Origin: Kitasatospora sp. MAA19
GTDB lineage: Bacteria; Actinomycetota; Actinomycetes; Streptomycetales; Streptomycetaceae
NCBI RefSeq assembly: GCF_029894125.1
Contig: NZ_JARXYZ010000028.1
Coordinates: forward strand, 43,898 to 107,897
Direction of reading: 5' to 3'
Length of the DNA stretch: 64,000 bases
Of this stretch, positions 9,228 to 18,500 are shown piece after piece. Each line of letters opens with the position of its first letter. Position 1 is the first letter of the stretch. The notes under the pieces were generated by a model, which was given only the letters and a program-made list of their open reading frames with translations, was not told the DNA's origin and searched no databases. The translations under genes and the position numbers were made by a program.

Positions 9228-10879
9228 CGCCGGTCCTCCGGATCGCTCGTGGGGTAGACCGGCTCCCACATCGCGTCCTGGACCGCCTGAGTGAGGTTGG
9301 CGGGGGACCTCGTTGCGACACCGTCCTTCGCTGCGGCGCGGGCGACGGCGAGCGCGACCGTCGCGGACGAGGCCCTGAGGTTTGAGACCGGCGGCAGGAG
9401 TGATGCCCCAGGCCGTGACACATCGACCTGGCTTGCCACCGCTTCGGCGGCAGCGAGCAGCATGTTGTCCGTCACGTGGCGGGCACCGGACACGATCGTG
9501 CCGAGGCCGAGCCCGGGGTAGAGGAGGGCGTTGTTGGCCTGCCCGATCTCGTAGGAGACGCCGTTGTACTCCACCGGTTCGACGGGGATGCCGACTGAGA
9601 CCAGAGCCCTGCCCTGGGACCAGGGCAACGCGTCCGACGGCATGACCTCGATGCGACTCGTCGGGTTGGACAGCGGCAGGAGGATGGGGCGCTCGACGCC
9701 GGCGGCCAGCGCCCTCACGACCTCCTCAGTGAACGCGTTGTGAGCGGTAGAAGTACCGATGAGGATGGTTGGCTTTACGTGCTTGACGGTGGTGAGCAGA
9801 TCGATCTCACCGTCAGACCACTCGCTGACCTCGGACTTCGGCCGTGCATACACCTGCTGATAGTCAGGCAGGTCCTGCATGTCGTCGGTCACCAAGCCGT
9901 CGATGTCCACGAGCCAGATGTTGCTCTTCGCCTGTTCGGGCGATGCGCCGTCACGCAACATGGCTGCGTAGATCTGGTCGGCCATACCGGTCCCAGCGGT
10001 TCCTGCGCCGAAGACCACTAGGCGCTGCTCGCACCAGCGTCCCCCAGTCACCTTCAGGGCCGAGAAGACCGATGCCATGACGATCGCGCCGGTGCCCTGC
10101 ATGTCGTCGTTGAAGATCCGATACTTGTCGGCGTTTTCCACTAGGATCCTCCGGGCGTTCGACGGCCCGAAGTCTTCAAAGTGCAGGAGCGCGTTCGGGA
10201 ACAACTCGGACGCTGTCTTGAGGTAGAGAGCGATGAAGTCGTCGTACCGCTTTCCGGTCACCCGTGCGTGCCGGTTTCCCAGATAGGAGGGGCTGTTGAG
10301 CAACTGCTCGTTATCTGTCCCCACGTCAAGGTTGACGGCGATGACCCGGTTCGGGTGGATGCCAGCCGCGGCGGTGTAGACGGCAAGCTTGCCGATGGAG
10401 ATGTCGGCCCCGTTGACGCCCCAGTCCCCGATACCCAAAATCTCCTGGGCGTCGGATACCACGACCAGATCGACGTCGTCCGCACCAAGGCCGAGCGACT
10501 CGAACGAAGCTCTCACGTCCTCAGGGCGGTCGATCGATAGGTACACCGCGCGCGAGTCGCGGTAGTCGACGGACCACTTCTCGATCGCTTCGCCGACGGT
10601 GGGGTCGTAGACCACGGGCAGCAACTCGTGCAGGTGGTCGGCGAGCAACTTGAAGTACAGCACCTGATTGCGGTCGTGGACCTCATTGAGGTAGATGTAC
10701 TTGTGCAGGTCGGAAGGCTGCTGCTGGAGCTGTGTATAGGCCCGGTCGGCCTGCTCATCGAGACTCTCGACAGCTGCTGGCAGTCGCCCGGTGATCCCAA
10801 GCCTCGCCCGCTCCTCCAGGGTGTACGCGGTGCCGCGATTGCGATAGCGATCCTGCAGCACGGTCGGCTTGACAGGCAT
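9224..10879 (-). CDS. NAD-dependent malic enzyme
   Basis: Oxidative decarboxylation of malate to pyruvate, 551 residues, the large SfcA/MaeA-type form. Conserved malic-enzyme signature around FNDDMQGTGAIVMAS, NAD Rossmann motif VVFGAGTAGTGMA, and the N-terminal motif YTLEERARLGITG with catalytic Tyr/Lys context PVVYDPTVGEAI. First gene of a two-gene operon with fumC (4-bp overlap). The ATG at 10879 is preceded by GAAAGG. Codon use is less GC3-extreme than in the flanking genes. Confidence 0.95.
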   Translation of the reverse strand: MPVKPTVLQDRYRNRGTAYTLEERARLGITGRLPAAVESLDEQADRAYTQLQQQPSDLHKYIYLNEVHDRNQVLYFKLLADHLHELLPVVYDPTVGEAIEKWSVDYRDSRAVYLSIDRPEDVRASFESLGLGADDVDLVVVSDAQEILGIGDWGVNGADISIGKLAVYTAAAGIHPNRVIAVNLDVGTDNEQLLNSPSYLGNRHARVTGKRYDDFIALYLKTASELFPNALLHFEDFGPSNARRILVENADKYRIFNDDMQGTGAIVMASVFSALKVTGGRWCEQRLVVFGAGTAGTGMADQIYAAMLRDGASPEQAKSNIWLVDIDGLVTDDMQDLPDYQQVYARPKSEVSEWSDGEIDLLTTVKHVKPTILIGTSTAHNAFTEEVVRALAAGVERPILLPLSNPTSRIEVMPSDALPWSQGRALVSVGIPVEPVEYNGVSYEIGQANNALLYPGLGLGTIVSGARHVTDNMLLAAAEAVASQVDVSRPGASLLPPVSNLRASSATVALAVARAAAKDGVATRSPANLTQAVQDAMWEPVYPTSDPEDRR

Positions 10880-11105
10880 TGATGTCCTTTCGGCGTTTCG
10901 TGAGTGTTGTGCGCTCGTGGCAGTGCATGGCTCGGAGTGTGACAGCCCGGTCCACCGTTGGTCTTCACGAAATGACTGCTGTTGCTTTCCACAACCCGGC
11001 CGTCCTCGGGCACGAGCACTCTTGCAGCAAGGGAGGACGGGCGGTGCGCGACCGCCGGTGCAACTCAGGAACCTCTTCTGCCCGCGGTCACCTGCGGAGC
11101 GGGGG

Positions 11106-11969
11106 TCACTCGGCGACAGGAGTCTCCGGCCTCATCTCGTAGGAATGCCGGATGGCCGGGTGTCGGGTCCCAAGGCCGTCCGTGATCTTGCGCTCCCACG
11201 GAACCTCCTGAAGATGCTTGGTCTCCTCAAGCATCGACTTGGGCTCCAAATTGCGGTAATTGTCCACTTCGCCGGCAGCGACGGCCGTCAACGTCGCGTA
11301 GACCGCTTCGGGGTCGAACTGCGCGCGGGGGAAGGAGAGCTTGGAGTAGTCAAAGAGCCGCTGGGACGGGTCATCGTCCCAGCTCTCCCAGGTCTGGAAC
11401 ATGCGGTCGTTGAACCCGGTCAAGAAGGGGCCAGGGTTGACCGTGGCGACTTCGATGTTGTGTTCCTGCAGCTCGTAGGCCATAGTCTCGGCGATCGCCT
11501 CGACTGCGTGCTTGGAGGCGGAGTAGATGCCGGTGAACGGGTTGACGTTCAGGCCCTCCCTCGAAGAAACCCAGACGATGCGGCCTGCCCCGCGCTGGAC
11601 CATCTGCTTGGCGATCCCCTGAGTGAGGACCAGGGGCCCGGTGACGTTGACCTCGAACTGGTGCCGAATGTTCGACTCGGGAATGTCTACAGTGGAGCCG
11701 CCTTCGCCGACTCCGGCGTTGTTTACGAGGATTTCCACACCCCAGTTGAGAGCCTTGCGACGGTCACCGTCGTTCGTGACGTCGAGCTTCTCGACCTGAA
11801 GCTCTACCCCGCGCTCGGCTGCCTGCCACTTCAGTGTTTGCACCTGGGCGTAGATCTCCACCCCCGCAATCACGTCGAAGCCCTTCTCCGCCAGGCGCAT
11901 AGCGGCTTCGAACCCGAAGCCGGTGCCCGCTCCCGTGATAAGGACCTTCCTGAGTTCCGCATTCGCCAT
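11106..11969 (-). CDS. SDR family oxidoreductase
   Basis: 287-residue classical short-chain dehydrogenase/reductase. Cofactor motif TGAGTGFG, NNAG at LVNNAGVGEGG, catalytic Ser in VSSREG and YSASK (Tyr/Lys). Long C-terminal extension with a Trp/Asp-rich loop (TWESWDDDPSQ) that may form the substrate pocket. Own promoter region; upstream of the malic enzyme with 226 bp between. GAAAGG precedes the ATG. Substrate unknown. Confidence 0.92.
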   Translation of the reverse strand: MANAELRKVLITGAGTGFGFEAAMRLAEKGFDVIAGVEIYAQVQTLKWQAAERGVELQVEKLDVTNDGDRRKALNWGVEILVNNAGVGEGGSTVDIPESNIRHQFEVNVTGPLVLTQGIAKQMVQRGAGRIVWVSSREGLNVNPFTGIYSASKHAVEAIAETMAYELQEHNIEVATVNPGPFLTGFNDRMFQTWESWDDDPSQRLFDYSKLSFPRAQFDPEAVYATLTAVAAGEVDNYRNLEPKSMLEETKHLQEVPWERKITDGLGTRHPAIRHSYEMRPETPVAE

Positions 11970-12587
11970 GCCGAGTGCATCCTTTCATGGTGTTGGTCCC
12001 GCAGTCGTCGGCGCTTTGACCGTTCACTGAGAGTCGGCTGAGGCACGCTGAAACGCTGGCTGGCGTGCGCGAGGACGCTCCCTCTCGGGGTGGCAGGCGA
12101 AGCATTCTGGCCGGGAGCGTTGCACGATTATGATCGACGCATTCCGCTGGGGGCGGCAATCCAAGTAGGCCAATCGGGTATTGGCAGCGCGGGAGGGGGC
12201 AATGCTCAAGAGCTCATAGCGGTGCGCACCGTAATTGATGATTTCTACTCATAACCCGGACGGGCTCGAAAAAGTGACGGATCGTCTGATCGGTCACCGT
12301 CTGCGGCGGGTTGGTCGACCCGGACGTAAGGCAGGCATGGACTTCCAAGATCGTGGAGTTTTCTTCGCCCCGTGAGCCCGCTGGAAGACCGTTCCGATCA
12401 TGATCCGGACGCGACCTGAAGTTATGCCTAGCCTCCGTGTTTCAGTTGGGCTGGCCTGAGCGGGGTTGATGACATTGCGGAGTCTCCTCGGCTGCGTGTG
12501 GGTCCTGGGCATGCCGAGGGGCCGACGCGGTGGCCGGTGTCTCCAGGAGTCCTCGGTTCGTGGGCGGGTAGGGGCCGGTGTCTTGGT
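11970..12587. other. Intergenic with duplicated element
   Basis: 618 bp without a credible complete gene. Holds the promoter side of the SDR and inverted duplicate B (12271-12396). In B a GTG-initiated frame runs 33 codons to a stop near 12375 and resembles the frame in duplicate A. The IS1380 relic starts just beyond, so B may be the leader of a gene lost when that element arrived. Confidence 0.45.
12271..12396 (+). repeat. Inverted duplicate B, with palindromic operator-like core
   Basis: Counterpart of 7539-7664 in opposite orientation. Core palindrome 12274-12297 (GTGACGGATCG facing TGATCGGTCAC). The first 40 bases match duplicate A at 34 positions. The two copies flank the fumC, malic enzyme and SDR genes. 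Confidence 0.7.
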
Positions 12588-13306
12588 TCAGGTGGCGGGC
12601 CTGGGCAGGGTCTGCAGTCGCGTGAAGGCGGTTGTCAGGTCGTGGCGCCAGGGCCAGGTGGCGGCGATCCGCAGGTGCAGGCGGCGGGCGCCGCGGGTGA
12701 TGCGTGCGGCGGCGTGCAGCAGTCGGTAGCGGAGCTTCTTCGGTTCGGCGGTGGCCAACTCGCCGTCCAGGAGGAGTGTCTGGGTCCAGGCGATGAGGTC
12801 GATGGCTGCCAGTGAGAGTTCCAGCCAGGCTGCGTTGATCTGGAAGTGGCGGGAGGGGAAGCGGCTGAATCCGGTGGTCTTGCCGCAGCGGATGCGGTCT
12901 TCGATGCGGGCGTGCGCGCGGTGGCGGACCTCCAGTATTTGTAGGGAGCCCTGGCCGCAGGGGGTGTCGGTGAGGAGGGCCTGGTGGCGCATGCCCTCGT
13001 CGAGGTCGAACAGGGAGAGCTGGGCGCGGCGATCGCTTGGCCGCCGTCGGCGAGCATCACCGCCAGATCGACCGCGATCCGTCTCGGGTCGTGCCCGGTG
13101 CCGCGAGGACGCAGTCGCCGCAGGGCCTCGCCGAAGGCGTGCGTGAGGCCGGTGGCCTCGGCGAGATCCGCCAGCAAGCGGGATCCGGCATGGCCGACCA
13201 CTCCGCGACCGTCGGTGGAGACGACGAGCCTGGGACGCGACCCAGTCGTGTGCACGTAGAAAGGTGCCTTCCCGCTGGGCTGACAGAGACCTTCGACAAG
13301 CCTCAT
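12588..13306 (-). pseudogene. IS1380-family transposase, internally deleted
   Basis: DDE transposase relic. The N-terminal part (STDGRGVVGHAG, LRPRGTGHDP, DLAVMLADGG) lies in one frame. The C-terminal part (LSLFDLDEGMRHQA, EVRHRAHARIEDRIRCGK, TAEPKKLRYRLLH) is in another. The two are joined near 13035 with the central catalytic region missing, roughly half of a family of about 450-460 residues. It cannot transpose. Confidence 0.9.
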
Positions 13307-13330
13307 CTTCCCAGCGTGGAAGGCACTTTC
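13259..13330. repeat. Inverted repeat at 5' edge of IS1380 relic
   Basis: AAAGGTGCCTTCCCGCTGG (about 13259-13277) faces CCAGCGTGGAAGGCACTTT (13311-13329) with few mismatches. The outer arm may be the terminal repeat of the element; the inner arm lies in the first transposase codons. Confidence 0.45.
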
Positions 13331-13443
13331 GTGCTCCCGTTCGTGATCCTGGATACAGCCGCACGCGAAACGCGCAGGTGAGGAACAGCGCACGGTCGGC
13401 GTGCGGCCCGGCAACGGATACCGAACAGAGACCCGACGCCACC

Positions 13444-13980
13444 TCAATTTACCGAGGCCGAACAGGAGCGCGGCCGGCGGTCCACGTCGCGAGGACGGCC
13501 GGCAGTACGGCGCAGAGGGGCGCACAGGGCCCCGAGTGCCGGGCTGGTGCGCAGTCGGCCGACGTCCATCAGCAGACCGCCGGTGGCGGAGCCGGCGGCG
13601 ATGCCGAGGTTGAACGCCGCGATGTTGAGGGTGGCCGCCAGTGTGCTGGCCGGACCGGCGATCGCGACGACCCGGGCCTGCAGCGCGGGGACCAGCGCGA
13701 AACCGGCCGCGCCCCAGGAGGCGAGCAGAACGATCGTCAGCGCCCGGTTCGGGCCGGCCTGTGCCACCCCCGCGAGAACGAGCGCGAGGAGCAGCAGGAT
13801 CACCGGGAGCAGCGGCCCGCCGACGGCGACTCCGGCGGCGTAGCCGATGACCAGCAGTCCGGCCGTCGGCACCGGGACCGAGAGCGCGGTGGCCAACGTG
13901 GGGAGCGGGCCGACCACCACGAACTCGGTAGTGCCGATGGCGAAGGCCGCCGCCGCGAGGGCGTACAGGACGGCGGGCAT
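13444..13980 (-). pseudogene. MFS efflux transporter, internally deleted
   Basis: Starts like an intact DHA1-type transporter (AAAFAIGTTEFVVVG, helix 1-2) but jumps in frame from GYAAGVAVGGPL to LPVILLLLALVLAG and then to helices of the C-terminal half (NIAAFNLGIAAGSATGG). Only 178 codons against about 390-400. The C-terminal tail is out of frame. The start overlaps the stop of the SnoaL-like gene (TGATG), so it was the last gene of that operon. Confidence 0.82.
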
Positions 13981-14585
13981 CAGTTGTTGACGCCGAGCTG
14001 GTTCATCAGGGTCTGGTTGTCCTCGATGTGCCAGTCCTCGATGATCTTGTCGGTGCCGACGTGCTGGATGTCGATGGCGTTGAAGTCGACGGTCTGGCCC
14101 TTGCCCTGGACGCCGTTGAAGGTGCCGGTGAAGTGGCCGTGGAAGACCATCCGGGCGGTGATCTTGTCGCCGGTGACCAGCACGTCGGACAGCTCGCAGG
14201 TCAGGTCCGGCACGGCGGTGCGGAAGTTCTTCGAGGCGAAGACCGGGCCTGCGGGGCCCTGCGGGCGGCCGGCGGGCAGCGTGTTGTCCTTGAACTGGGG
14301 GCTGATGGCGGCGTCCAGGTACTTCTGCTGCCCGGTGTTCCAGAAGGTGTAGAGCTGCTGGGCCAGGTGCACCTCCTGCGCGGCCCGGCGCTGGCCGATC
14401 GAGTGGTCGACGGTCAGCGACTCGGGCTGGACCAGGTCGGGGGAGCGGTCGATCAGGCGCTGCGGCCAGGCGTGCGTGGAGCGGGTGCCGTCGTCGTGGG
14501 CGGAGGCGACCGCGACGGTGCCGCCGGCCAGAGCGGCGACCGAGGCGGCGACGGCGACGGCGCGGATCAGGGTACGGGAACGCAT
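13980..14585 (-). CDS. Secreted SnoaL-like (ester cyclase/NTF2 fold) protein
   Basis: 201 residues. Signal peptide (MRSRTLIRAVAVAASVAALA, cleavage near ASA), then a SnoaL/NTF2-like domain with the usual aromatic N-terminus and motifs DLTCELSDVLVTGDKITARM, FHGHFTGTF and the terminal IEDWHIEDNQTLMNQLG. Family members cyclise or hydrate polyketide-like substrates or have no enzymatic role. AGGAG nine bases before the ATG at 14585. Third gene of the SDR-SDR-SnoaL unit divergent from LysR. Confidence 0.88.
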   Translation of the reverse strand: MRSRTLIRAVAVAASVAALAGGTVAVASAHDDGTRSTHAWPQRLIDRSPDLVQPESLTVDHSIGQRRAAQEVHLAQQLYTFWNTGQQKYLDAAISPQFKDNTLPAGRPQGPAGPVFASKNFRTAVPDLTCELSDVLVTGDKITARMVFHGHFTGTFNGVQGKGQTVDFNAIDIQHVGTDKIIEDWHIEDNQTLMNQLGVNN

Positions 14586-14622
14586 GAGAGTACTCCTAGG
14601 AAGAGAAGGTGACGGCGGTGTG

Positions 14623-15405
14623 TCAGAGCTGGCGCAGGGCGCCGCCGTCGACGGCCCACTCCGCGCCGGTGATCTGGCGGGCGAGGGGGGAGAGCAGGTA
14701 CGTGATGACGCGGGCGACGTCTTCCGGGGCGCCCAACCGTGCCGTGGGCAGCCGCCGGACCTCGCGCACGAAGTGGTCGATCGCGGCGTCCGGCTCCAGG
14801 CCGAACTGGGCGCCGAGCTGCTCGGCGAACCCACCGGGGGCATCCCACAGCCGGGTCCGGGTCGGGCCCGGCGAGACCACGTTGGAGCGCACACCGTGCG
14901 GGCCGAACTCGACCGCGAGTGCCTTGGAGACCGAGAGCAGGGCGGTCTTCGCTGCCGCGTAGTCCACCAGCGGGACGTCGGGCAGCCGGGCGGCCTCGCT
15001 GGTGACGTGGACGAGGGAGCCGCCGCGCTCCAGCAGCGCGGGCAGGGCGGCCCTGGTCATCCGCACGCAGGAGTGGAAGTTGAGGTCGAAGGTCCGATGC
15101 CACTGCTCGTCGGCGACGTCGAGGAAACCGGTCCGGGCCTGTAGGCCACCCACGTTGTTGACCACGCCGTCGAGCCGCCCGTGCCGGGCCAGCACCTCGC
15201 CCACCACGCGCTCGGCGGCACCTGGGAGGGTCAGGTCGGCGGGCAGGCCCGTTGTGCGTGGCCCCGATCCGTCGATGCCCTCCGGGTGGCGGGCCACGCC
15301 GACGACGGTGGCGCCCTCGGCGTCGAGCAGCCGTGCCGTGGCCGCGCCGATCCCCGCGGAGGCTCCGGTGACGAGGAAGACCTTGTCGTGCAGGTGAAGA
15401 TCCAT
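14623..15405 (-). CDS. SDR family oxidoreductase
   Basis: 260 residues; classical SDR with TGASAGIG, NNVGG, catalytic Ser (VTSEA) and YAAAK. The ATG at 15405 has GGGAGG upstream; the open frame continues much further upstream but only as an antisense-like shadow. It lies 14 bp after the atypical SDR and 37 bp before the SnoaL gene, so probably one transcript controlled by the divergent LysR gene. Confidence 0.92.
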   Translation of the reverse strand: MDLHLHDKVFLVTGASAGIGAATARLLDAEGATVVGVARHPEGIDGSGPRTTGLPADLTLPGAAERVVGEVLARHGRLDGVVNNVGGLQARTGFLDVADEQWHRTFDLNFHSCVRMTRAALPALLERGGSLVHVTSEAARLPDVPLVDYAAAKTALLSVSKALAVEFGPHGVRSNVVSPGPTRTRLWDAPGGFAEQLGAQFGLEPDAAIDHFVREVRRLPTARLGAPEDVARVITYLLSPLARQITGAEWAVDGGALRQL

Positions 15406-15419
15406 CAGTTCGCCTCCCG

Positions 15420-16145
15420 TCAGGCGAGCCGGCCGCCGCCGTCGACGTGCAGCACGGTGCCGGTGACGTAGGGGTTGTCGATGGCGTAGAGGACGGCCTT
15501 GATCAGGTCGTCCGGGGTGCCGACCCGACGGGCGGGGTTGCGTTCGGCGATGGTGCGCAGGAAGTCCTCCTTGCCGGCGCCGAGTCCGTCCCAGGAGCCG
15601 GTGTCGACGATGCCGGGGGAGACGGCGTTGACGCGCACCGGGGCGATCTCCACCGCGAGGGCCTGGACCAGGAAGGCCAGCGCGCCGTTGGTGGTGGCCA
15701 TCACGGTCCGGGCGGGGGCGGGACGCCAGGCGGCCACGCCGGAGAAGAAGGTGAACGAGCCGCCCTCGCGCACCTGGCCGGCCAGGTGCTTGGCGAGCAG
15801 CAGCGGGCCGATCACCTTGGCCGCGAAAGCGCGCTGCACGTCGGCGAGTTCGAGTTCGGCCAGCGGGCCGTTGGCGGGCATCGCGGCGGTCGAGACCAGG
15901 TGGTCGAACCGGCCGACCCGCTTGGCGAGGGCAGCGATCGAGGCCTCGTCGGCCAGGTCGACCGGGACCACCTCGGCCGGGCCGGCCAGCTCGCCGGCGG
16001 TCCATTCGAGCTTGCGCGGGTCGGGCCCGGCGAGGACCAGGTCGGCGCCGGCCGCCGAGGCGGTCTGGGCCAGCAGCCGGCCGGTGCGTGAACCGGCGCC
16101 GACGACGACCAGGCGCTGTCCGGTGAGATCCGCAGAGGTTGTCAT
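15420..16145 (-). CDS. Atypical SDR lacking the Tyr-Lys pair
   Basis: 241 residues. Cofactor site VVGAGSRTGRLLAQTA and C-terminal VNAVSPGIVDTGSW and VDGG are clearly SDR. At the YxxxK position the sequence reads VMATTNGAL, so both the catalytic Tyr and Lys are absent; Ser (FFSGVA) is present. This suggests altered chemistry, a regulatory fold or a non-reductase role. The ATG at 16145 has GGGAG eight bases upstream. First gene of the unit. The SDR at 45238 shows the same loss. Confidence 0.9.
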   Translation of the reverse strand: MTTSADLTGQRLVVVGAGSRTGRLLAQTASAAGADLVLAGPDPRKLEWTAGELAGPAEVVPVDLADEASIAALAKRVGRFDHLVSTAAMPANGPLAELELADVQRAFAAKVIGPLLLAKHLAGQVREGGSFTFFSGVAAWRPAPARTVMATTNGALAFLVQALAVEIAPVRVNAVSPGIVDTGSWDGLGAGKEDFLRTIAERNPARRVGTPDDLIKAVLYAIDNPYVTGTVLHVDGGGRLA

Positions 16146-16246
16146 GTCGAACTCCCAAGGAGAGGTAGTGGGCTTGTCCTGACCCTCTCCCGACCTCAAC
16201 TGATGAGTCCAAGGCTTGTTTTCTCTCAGCACGATAAAATCTGTTT
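16146..16246. promoter_or_regulatory. Divergent LysR/SDR promoter region
   Basis: 101 bp between divergent starts. ATAAAATCTGTTTAT (16234-16248) contains a T-N11-A type inverted repeat overlapping the LysR start codon, consistent with autoregulation. No Shine-Dalgarno is visible for the LysR gene, so it may be leaderless. Confidence 0.45.
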
Positions 16247-17173
16247 ATGGCAACGCTGAGGCAGCTCGAATACCTGGTCACCGTGGTCGACACCGGCTCG
16301 TTCACACAGGCGGCCGAGTTGCTGCACGTGACGCAGCCGGCCCTGTCCCACCAGATCCGGGCGCTGGAGAGCTCGCTCGGCGGCCCGCTGCTGGAACGCC
16401 TGCCGCGCGCGATCCGGCCCACCCCGATGGGCCGCGCGGTGCTGCCGCACGCCCGGGCCGCACTCGCCGAGAGCGAGCGCCTGCACACCGCCGCGCGGCG
16501 GGCGGCCGGACTGGAGGGCGGCGAACTGGAGGTCGCCACCGTCTACTCGGTCAGCCTGGGCATCCTGCCGCCCGTCCTACGCGCCTGGCGCCGACAACAC
16601 CCGGGCGTGCGGATCCGGCTGCGCGAATTCGCGCACGCCGACCAACTGCAGGCCGCGATGGCAGCAGGACAGGCCGACCTCGGCATCGGCCCGACCCCGG
16701 CCGACTGGGAGGGACCGATCCGCGACCTGGGCATCGAGGAGTTCGTCATCGTGCTGCCCAACGACGACCCGCTCGCGAGCCAACCGCCGGGACCGTTGGC
16801 ACTGGCCATGCTGGCCGACCGCGCCTGGGTGCGCTACGCCCCCGGCAACGGGCTCGCCGACCTGCTCGACCAAGCCTGCCGCCAGGCGGGCTTCACCCCC
16901 ACGACCGCCGTCCACGCCGAGCAGACCTCGGCCGCACCACTGCTCGCCGCCGCCGGACTCGGACCGGCCCTGGTCCCGGCCAACATCGTCCCCCTGGACT
17001 TCGACGGCCTGCTGCGCCTGCCGGACCCGCCGGTCCGCCGCACCCTCACCGCCTACACCCGCACCCGGCCGGACCCGCTGACCACCACGTTCGCGGACCT
17101 GCTCGCCCGTCAGGCCTGCGTCGTCCCCACCCACATCCAGGCACTCGCCACAGCACAGAACTCCACCCCGTAA
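16247..17173 (+). CDS. LysR-family transcriptional regulator
   Basis: 308 residues. N-terminal winged HTH (LRQLEYLVTVVDTGSFTQAA, VTQPALSHQIRALE) followed by a periplasmic-binding-like effector domain. Divergent from the SDR-SDR-SnoaL-MFS unit, its likely target. Activation by a small metabolite is the family norm; the ligand is unknown. Confidence 0.94.
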   Translation: MATLRQLEYLVTVVDTGSFTQAAELLHVTQPALSHQIRALESSLGGPLLERLPRAIRPTPMGRAVLPHARAALAESERLHTAARRAAGLEGGELEVATVYSVSLGILPPVLRAWRRQHPGVRIRLREFAHADQLQAAMAAGQADLGIGPTPADWEGPIRDLGIEEFVIVLPNDDPLASQPPGPLALAMLADRAWVRYAPGNGLADLLDQACRQAGFTPTTAVHAEQTSAAPLLAAAGLGPALVPANIVPLDFDGLLRLPDPPVRRTLTAYTRTRPDPLTTTFADLLARQACVVPTHIQALATAQNSTP

Positions 17174-17189
17174 CGCCGACGCAGCACCG

Positions 17190-17626
17190 GGGCGACCGAA
17201 GTCCACCGATCCCGAGTACGACGCCAAGCTCGACCGGATCGAGCACGTCCTGGAACACTTCCCGGACCGCACGTTCGCGTTCGACGAGTTCGGGCCGCTC
17301 GGCATCCGGCCCACCGCCGGGTCGTGCCGGGCCGAGCAAGGCCAGCCCGAGCGGCATCCCGCGACCTATCACCGCACCCACGGGGTGCGTTACTTTCACG
17401 GCACCCGATCGAGGCCCACTTCGGACCGCTGCGGCAGTTCACCATCGCCAACTCGAACCACCCCAACCACACGACTCAGACCCGGACCCTGCACGCCTAC
17501 CTGCGCTGGCGCAACGCCAATGCCCGCCACCGCGACGTCCTGGCCGCCGAACGCAAGGAACGCGCCCGCATCCGCAGCGAGAAGAGCGTCCGCTGGGTCG
17601 GACGCCCCCTCGCCGCCGCGGCCTGA
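17190..17626 (+). pseudogene. IS630-family transposase, internally deleted
   Basis: First part DPEYDAKLDRIEHVLEHFPD through RPTAGSC and THGVRYFHG, then an abrupt join near 17400 to the C-terminal region PIEAHFGPLRQFTIANSNHP, LHAYLRWRNANAR in another frame. The segment with the second and third catalytic acids and the N-terminal HTH are missing. Immediately 3' of the LysR stop. Confidence 0.88.
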
Positions 17627-17657
17627 ACGACCCGGCGAACCTATGCGGTCAGAGCAC

Positions 17658-18401
17658 CTAGAGTTGCGAACCCCCTCCGTCGACAGGGAACTCCGCTCCC
17701 GTCGAGAAGGTCGCACCGAACGCCAAGTACGCCACCGCGGCGGCCACTTCCTCGGACGCCCCCAGCCGCTGCATCGGGATCGTGCTCCGGTAGGTGTCCT
17801 TCATCATCTCGACGACGTCGGCAGGCAAGGAGCGGTCCAGGATGCCCGTGTCGATCGGCCCGGGGCTCACGGCATTGACGCGCACCTTGCGCGGCAGCAG
17901 CTCACGGGCCAGGGTGCGCGTCATCGACCGCAGGGCTGCCTTGCTCGCCGAGTAGACACTGAGCGCGTCCAGGCCCAGGACGTTCACCACCGACGTGGTG
18001 AGGACCACGCCGCTTCCCTCGCGCAACAGCGGCGCCAACGCCTGCACCGTGAAGTACGGGCCCTTGGCGTTGACGCCGAACAGCGCGTCGTACATCTCCT
18101 CCGTCGTCGAGTCGAACGGCGCGGACGCAGTGACACCGGCGTTGACGAACAGCGCGTCCACCACGCCGAACCGCTCCTGGACCGTGCCGGCCAGCGCCCT
18201 GATGTCCGTCAGGGACGCGGCATCGCTGCGGACGGCGATCGCCTTGTCCCCCAACTGCTCCAGCGCGGCGTCCAGGGTGGATCGGGTACGGCCGGTGATC
18301 AGTACGTGCGCCCCACCGTCCGCGAACAACCGGGCCGTAGCCAGGCCAATACCGCTGCCCCCGCCCGTGATCACGATCTTCTTGCCGTCATAAGTGGTCA
18401 T
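17658..18401 (-). CDS. SDR family oxidoreductase
   Basis: 247 residues. TGGGSGIG cofactor motif, NAGV, Ser in TTSVVN and YSASK; C-terminal PVDGGG. Typical of quinone- or ketone-reducing SDRs paired with LysR regulators. Divergent from the LysR gene at 18501 with 99 bp between, holding a perfect 9-bp inverted repeat. Similar in size and motifs to the SDR at 34649. Confidence 0.93.
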   Translation of the reverse strand: MTTYDGKKIVITGGGSGIGLATARLFADGGAHVLITGRTRSTLDAALEQLGDKAIAVRSDAASLTDIRALAGTVQERFGVVDALFVNAGVTASAPFDSTTEEMYDALFGVNAKGPYFTVQALAPLLREGSGVVLTTSVVNVLGLDALSVYSASKAALRSMTRTLARELLPRKVRVNAVSPGPIDTGILDRSLPADVVEMMKDTYRSTIPMQRLGASEEVAAAVAYLAFGATFSTGAEFPVDGGGSQL

Positions 18402-18453
18402 GCCCTCAAGTCAAATATCCACCCGCACACCCTGTCCAAGACCTGTTCCGCAT

Positions 18454-18480
18454 GCCGTCATGTCCCAGGCGCATGACGGC
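18454..18480. promoter_or_regulatory. Probable LysR operator
   Basis: Perfect inverted repeat GCCGTCATG (18454-18462) / CATGACGGC (18472-18480) with a 9-base spacer, 20 bp before the LysR start and about 50 bp before the SDR start. Confidence 0.6.
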
Positions 18481-18500
18481 GCGCGACGTACCCTGGGCGA

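Noticed and set aside
12024..12209. 61-codon minus-strand frame
   Set aside because: No ribosome site, no conservation clue, Arg/Pro-rich.
16216..17661. 481-codon frame overlapping LysR and the IS630 relic
   Set aside because: Arg/Pro/Ala-rich out-of-frame reading of two real features.
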